Positions 61,372 through 64,000 of a stretch of 64,000 bases of DNA are shown in pieces. Under the pieces are notes generated by a model that searched no databases, was not told the origin of the DNA, and saw nothing but the letters and a program-made list of their open reading frames with translations. Position 1 is the stretch's first letter. Each line of letters begins with the position of its first letter. A program made the translations under genes and the position numbers. The stretch lies in assembly GCA_964440795.1 (NCBI GenBank), contig CAYTTQ010000006.1, positions 3,497-67,496 on the forward strand. Direction: 5' to 3'. The DNA comes from C00003060 sp964440795 (GTDB lineage: Bacteria; Desulfobacterota; Desulfobacteria; Desulfobacterales; C00003060).

Positions 61372-63990
61372 ATGTCACTACGAAACCAGAAGGTGTTCCG
61401 GCCATTGTTTGATTTCTTTAGTAAAAAGCGACAAGAGAAGGCCCTCAGGGAAGAAGACGATAAGGCCCTTTTCATAAATCGATATAAGGCCTTTCGGGAA
61501 ATCCTGAAAAACAACAATGAGGTCCTGATTACCATGGCCGATATGCAGGAAAAGGCCTCGGGCGAGTTTGTCTTTGACAAGGCCTATGTCCTGTCTTCCT
61601 ATGAAACCGTCGCCCACGGGGTTAAAAAGATCATCGAAAACCTCAATCTCCTTGCCCACAACAAGTACGCCGACCTGACGGACGCTTACCAAAAAGCGAA
61701 CCAGGCTATCCAAAGTCACCTCAAGGGACGAATAACTATACCGAAGACGGACTATGTTCTTCCTATTCACAGCTTCGGCAAAGAGGCACTATTGTCGGCC
61801 GGGGGAAAGCTTGCCAATCTGGCCGAACTCCGCAACGTGTTGGACTTGCCTGTTCCTTCCGGCTTTGTAATCACCACCTTTGCATATCAAACCTTTGTTC
61901 AACATAACCAAATTCAAGGAATCATCGATGAGAAAACCGCCAATCTCAGTATACGCGATTATGACAAGCTGGCCGCCGCAAGCCGGGAAATCGTAGAACT
62001 GGTAAGACACGGCCGGATTCCCCCCGACCTGGAAAAGGCCATCCTGGAAGGATACCAAGGCCTATGTAAACAAGTGGGAAACGACCATATAAAGGTTTCC
62101 GTACGAAGCAGTGCCGTTCAGGAAGATGTAATGGCCAGTTTTGCCGGCCAGTATGACACGGCGCTGAGCGTATCGTCGGAAACATTATTGACCGAATACA
62201 AAAATATCATGTCCAGTCTGTTTACCCCTCGGGCACTCTTTTACTACAAAGACAAGGGCTTCCACGTTGAGGAAATGGCCATGGCCGTCGGTTTTTTGGC
62301 CATGATTGACGCCAAAACCAGCGGTGTGATGTATTCCCGCGACCCCGGCAACCCGGAAGACGATAGCATCCTCATCAACGCTGTGTGGGGCCTTGGGGCT
62401 TACGCAGTCGGGGGCACCGTCCCGACGGATAATTACCGAATTGCCGGCAACGGAGAGACACAAGTTAACCGTGAGGAAACGGACCCCCAGGAAGTCATGT
62501 TGATCGGCCAAGCGGAAGGCGGCACACGGGAAGTATCGGTGCCCGAGGAATTGCTCGGAAAACCTTGCCTCAACGATGAAGCGATTTCCCAACTTGCCTC
62601 GTGGGCGCGGCAGATGGAAGGTCACTTCGGACGGCCCCAGGATATTGAATGGGCCATGGACCCGGATGGCAAATTGTACCTTCTGCAATCGCGGCCGCTC
62701 CGTATGGGTCTTGCAAGGAGGCCATCCGATCAAAAAGCAAGCTCGAAATCCGTTCGGGGTCATAAGCGTCTTTTGGACAGGGGGGTCATCGCCTGCCGTG
62801 GCACCGGCACCGGCCCGGTACGGGTTATAAAAAGCGAAAAAGAGCTATCAGACTTTCCGGAAGGAGCCGTTCTCGTCATTCGGCACACCCCGCCTGAATT
62901 CGCCGTGGTTATTCCCAAGGCGGCTGCCATTGTCTCAGACATCGGTACCGTGCTGGGGCACCTGGCGACAGTGGCCAGGGAGTACAATGTTCCGGCTGTT
63001 TTTAATACGCACGATGCCACACGCGTACTCTCAGAGGGCATGGAGGTCACCGTAGACGCTGTTCGGGCGAATGTTTACGAGGGGACGGTAAAGGAACTTC
63101 TTAAAGAAAAACAGAAAAACGCTTTCGAATCCTCCCCGGCCTTGGCCCAGCTTCGCGAAGTGTTGCAATTGATAACCCCGCTGAACCTTACGGACCCTAA
63201 CGACCCGGGCTTTCGGCCCACGGAGTGCAAAACGTTACATGATATCACCCGATTTGCCCACGAAGTCTCCATGCACGCCATGTTTAATCTCAGCAAGGAA
63301 AGCCACTTTGCGGAACAATCGACCAAACAACTGGTGTGCGAGGTCCCCATGCAGTGGTGGATCATCAATCTTGGCGACGGGTTCAAGGAGGACGTTAAGG
63401 GGAAAAAGGTCAAAATTGAAGATATCGCATCCATGCCGATGCTGGCCGTGTGGGAAGGCATGACCGCTCTGCCTTGGAGGGGTCCCCCACCGGTGAATAC
63501 CAAGGGATTTCTCTCCGTCATGTTCGGTGCCACAACCGACCCCAGCATTGACCCATCGGTGGGAAAACGGTTTGCCGACAAAAATTACATTATTCTTTCC
63601 AAGTACTTCTGTAATCTGAATAGTCGCCTCGGATTTCATTTTTCAACCACAGAGGCCTATGTCGGTGAAAACCCAAACGAAAACTATGTCAGTTTTGTCT
63701 TCAAGGGAGGGGCGGCAGATCTTGACCGCAGAGTCAGGCGGGTCCAATTTGTGGGAAAAGTTCTCGGCGACTTCGACTTTCGTGTAGAGATCAAGGACGA
63801 CGCCCTCTTTGCCCGGTTGGAAGGCCACAAGCCGGATTACCTAAAGGAGCGTCTCAAAGTTCTGGGACACGTCATGACCCACACCCGGCAACTCGATATG
63901 GTCATGTACAACGATGCCATGGTTAACTACTATTACGAAGATATGCTAAAAGCCATCAGGTCTTTTGTAAACATCGGGACGAACCATTGA
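61372..63990 (+). CDS. PEP-synthase-like protein with unusual C-terminal domain
   Basis: 872 residues. A helical N-terminal region (1-125) precedes the ATP-grasp domain, which starts near 140 (SAGGKLANLAELRNVLDLPV). It has SVRSSAVQEDVMASFAGQYD, SGVMYSRDPGNPED and WAMDPDGKLYLLQSRPL. The swivel domain (about 470-590) carries the phospho-acceptor His near 530 in GTVLGHLATVAREYNVPAV. The last 260 residues do not look like the PEP-binding TIM barrel: they lack its metal and PEP motifs and instead contain FCNLNSRLGFHFSTTEAYVG and KVLGHVMTHTRQLDMVM. It therefore keeps ATP-dependent His phosphorylation but the acceptor is unclear. ATG 61372 has TATAAT about 18 bp upstream. The gene ends 11 bp before the window edge. 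Confidence 0.85.
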   Translation: MSLRNQKVFRPLFDFFSKKRQEKALREEDDKALFINRYKAFREILKNNNEVLITMADMQEKASGEFVFDKAYVLSSYETVAHGVKKIIENLNLLAHNKYADLTDAYQKANQAIQSHLKGRITIPKTDYVLPIHSFGKEALLSAGGKLANLAELRNVLDLPVPSGFVITTFAYQTFVQHNQIQGIIDEKTANLSIRDYDKLAAASREIVELVRHGRIPPDLEKAILEGYQGLCKQVGNDHIKVSVRSSAVQEDVMASFAGQYDTALSVSSETLLTEYKNIMSSLFTPRALFYYKDKGFHVEEMAMAVGFLAMIDAKTSGVMYSRDPGNPEDDSILINAVWGLGAYAVGGTVPTDNYRIAGNGETQVNREETDPQEVMLIGQAEGGTREVSVPEELLGKPCLNDEAISQLASWARQMEGHFGRPQDIEWAMDPDGKLYLLQSRPLRMGLARRPSDQKASSKSVRGHKRLLDRGVIACRGTGTGPVRVIKSEKELSDFPEGAVLVIRHTPPEFAVVIPKAAAIVSDIGTVLGHLATVAREYNVPAVFNTHDATRVLSEGMEVTVDAVRANVYEGTVKELLKEKQKNAFESSPALAQLREVLQLITPLNLTDPNDPGFRPTECKTLHDITRFAHEVSMHAMFNLSKESHFAEQSTKQLVCEVPMQWWIINLGDGFKEDVKGKKVKIEDIASMPMLAVWEGMTALPWRGPPPVNTKGFLSVMFGATTDPSIDPSVGKRFADKNYIILSKYFCNLNSRLGFHFSTTEAYVGENPNENYVSFVFKGGAADLDRRVRRVQFVGKVLGDFDFRVEIKDDALFARLEGHKPDYLKERLKVLGHVMTHTRQLDMVMYNDAMVNYYYEDMLKAIRSFVNIGTNH

Positions 63991-64000
63991 AAAAGTACTT

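Overview
This 64 kb window looks like chromosome of a Gram-negative, probably Desulfobacterota-like (deltaproteobacterial) bacterium. It has LPS-type glycosyltransferases, RseP and an outer-membrane-type lipoprotein. It also has a DHH-CBS-poly(A) polymerase fusion, a CbrA-like transporter/kinase and PEP-synthase relatives with large extra domains. The taxonomic call is inference from gene content and was not tested by alignment. A 100-base run of N at 5725-5824 shows it is a draft assembly. Most of the window is core chromosome with dense, mostly uninterrupted operons.

Layout. 1-9.9 kb: the end of a cysteine desulfurase, a phosphate transporter with its PhoU-like partner behind a Pho-box-like array, a tRNA nucleotidyltransferase-type fusion interrupted by the gap, a membrane metalloprotease, trpS and scpA. 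9.4-10.8 kb: scpB, an rRNA pseudouridine synthase and tRNA-Val(CAC). 10.8-12.6 kb: a short AT-richer accessory patch with a strong promoter, a small two-hairpin RNA ending in a terminator, an NYN ribonuclease and an HNH nuclease. 12.7-17 kb: a sigma-54-type promoter, a small membrane protein and a 1342-residue SSF-PAS-histidine kinase-receiver hybrid. 17.3-22.3 kb: a Gld-type ABC exporter (ATPase, permease, auxiliary protein, DUF4340 protein). 22.3-29.9 kb: a MITE-like element, an FmdB-type zinc ribbon, a radical SAM protein, smc-ftsY, HU and acylphosphatase. 29.9-43.8 kb: a long minus-strand run with rpsB-tsf-pyrH-frr-uppS-cdsA-rseP, two glycosyltransferases, a nucleoside phosphorylase and ligA, preceded by a CsgG-like lipoprotein and tsaD. 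44-52.8 kb: a 1420-residue PPDK-like protein without the PEP barrel, paired with GAPDH, then a dynamin-like GTPase overlapping a ParA-type ATPase. 53-57.7 kb: a small membrane protein behind a sigma-54-type promoter, a DUF401 permease, mutY, an exported Pcm and an AAA ATPase. 58.1-64 kb: a DASS-type anion transporter, a small zinc-ribbon protein, a CBS-domain protein, a Yip1 protein and an 872-residue PEP-synthase-like protein.

How the genes work together. Chromosome maintenance is well represented (ScpA, ScpB, SMC, HU, LigA, MutY). Translation genes (rpsB, tsf, frr, trpS, tsaD, tRNA-Val) lie beside envelope genes (uppS, cdsA, rseP, GT9). Phosphate uptake is probably under Pho control. Two PEP-synthase relatives with intact phosphohistidine swivel domains but no recognisable PEP-binding barrel sit in different operons.

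Non-coding structure worth attention includes three sigma-54 -24/-12 matches, the candidate small RNA/attenuator before the NYN gene and a palindromic repeat family with two copies 40 kb apart. There is also a 220 bp MITE-like palindrome and three short tandem repeats inside or touching coding sequence, one of which coincides with the assembly gap.
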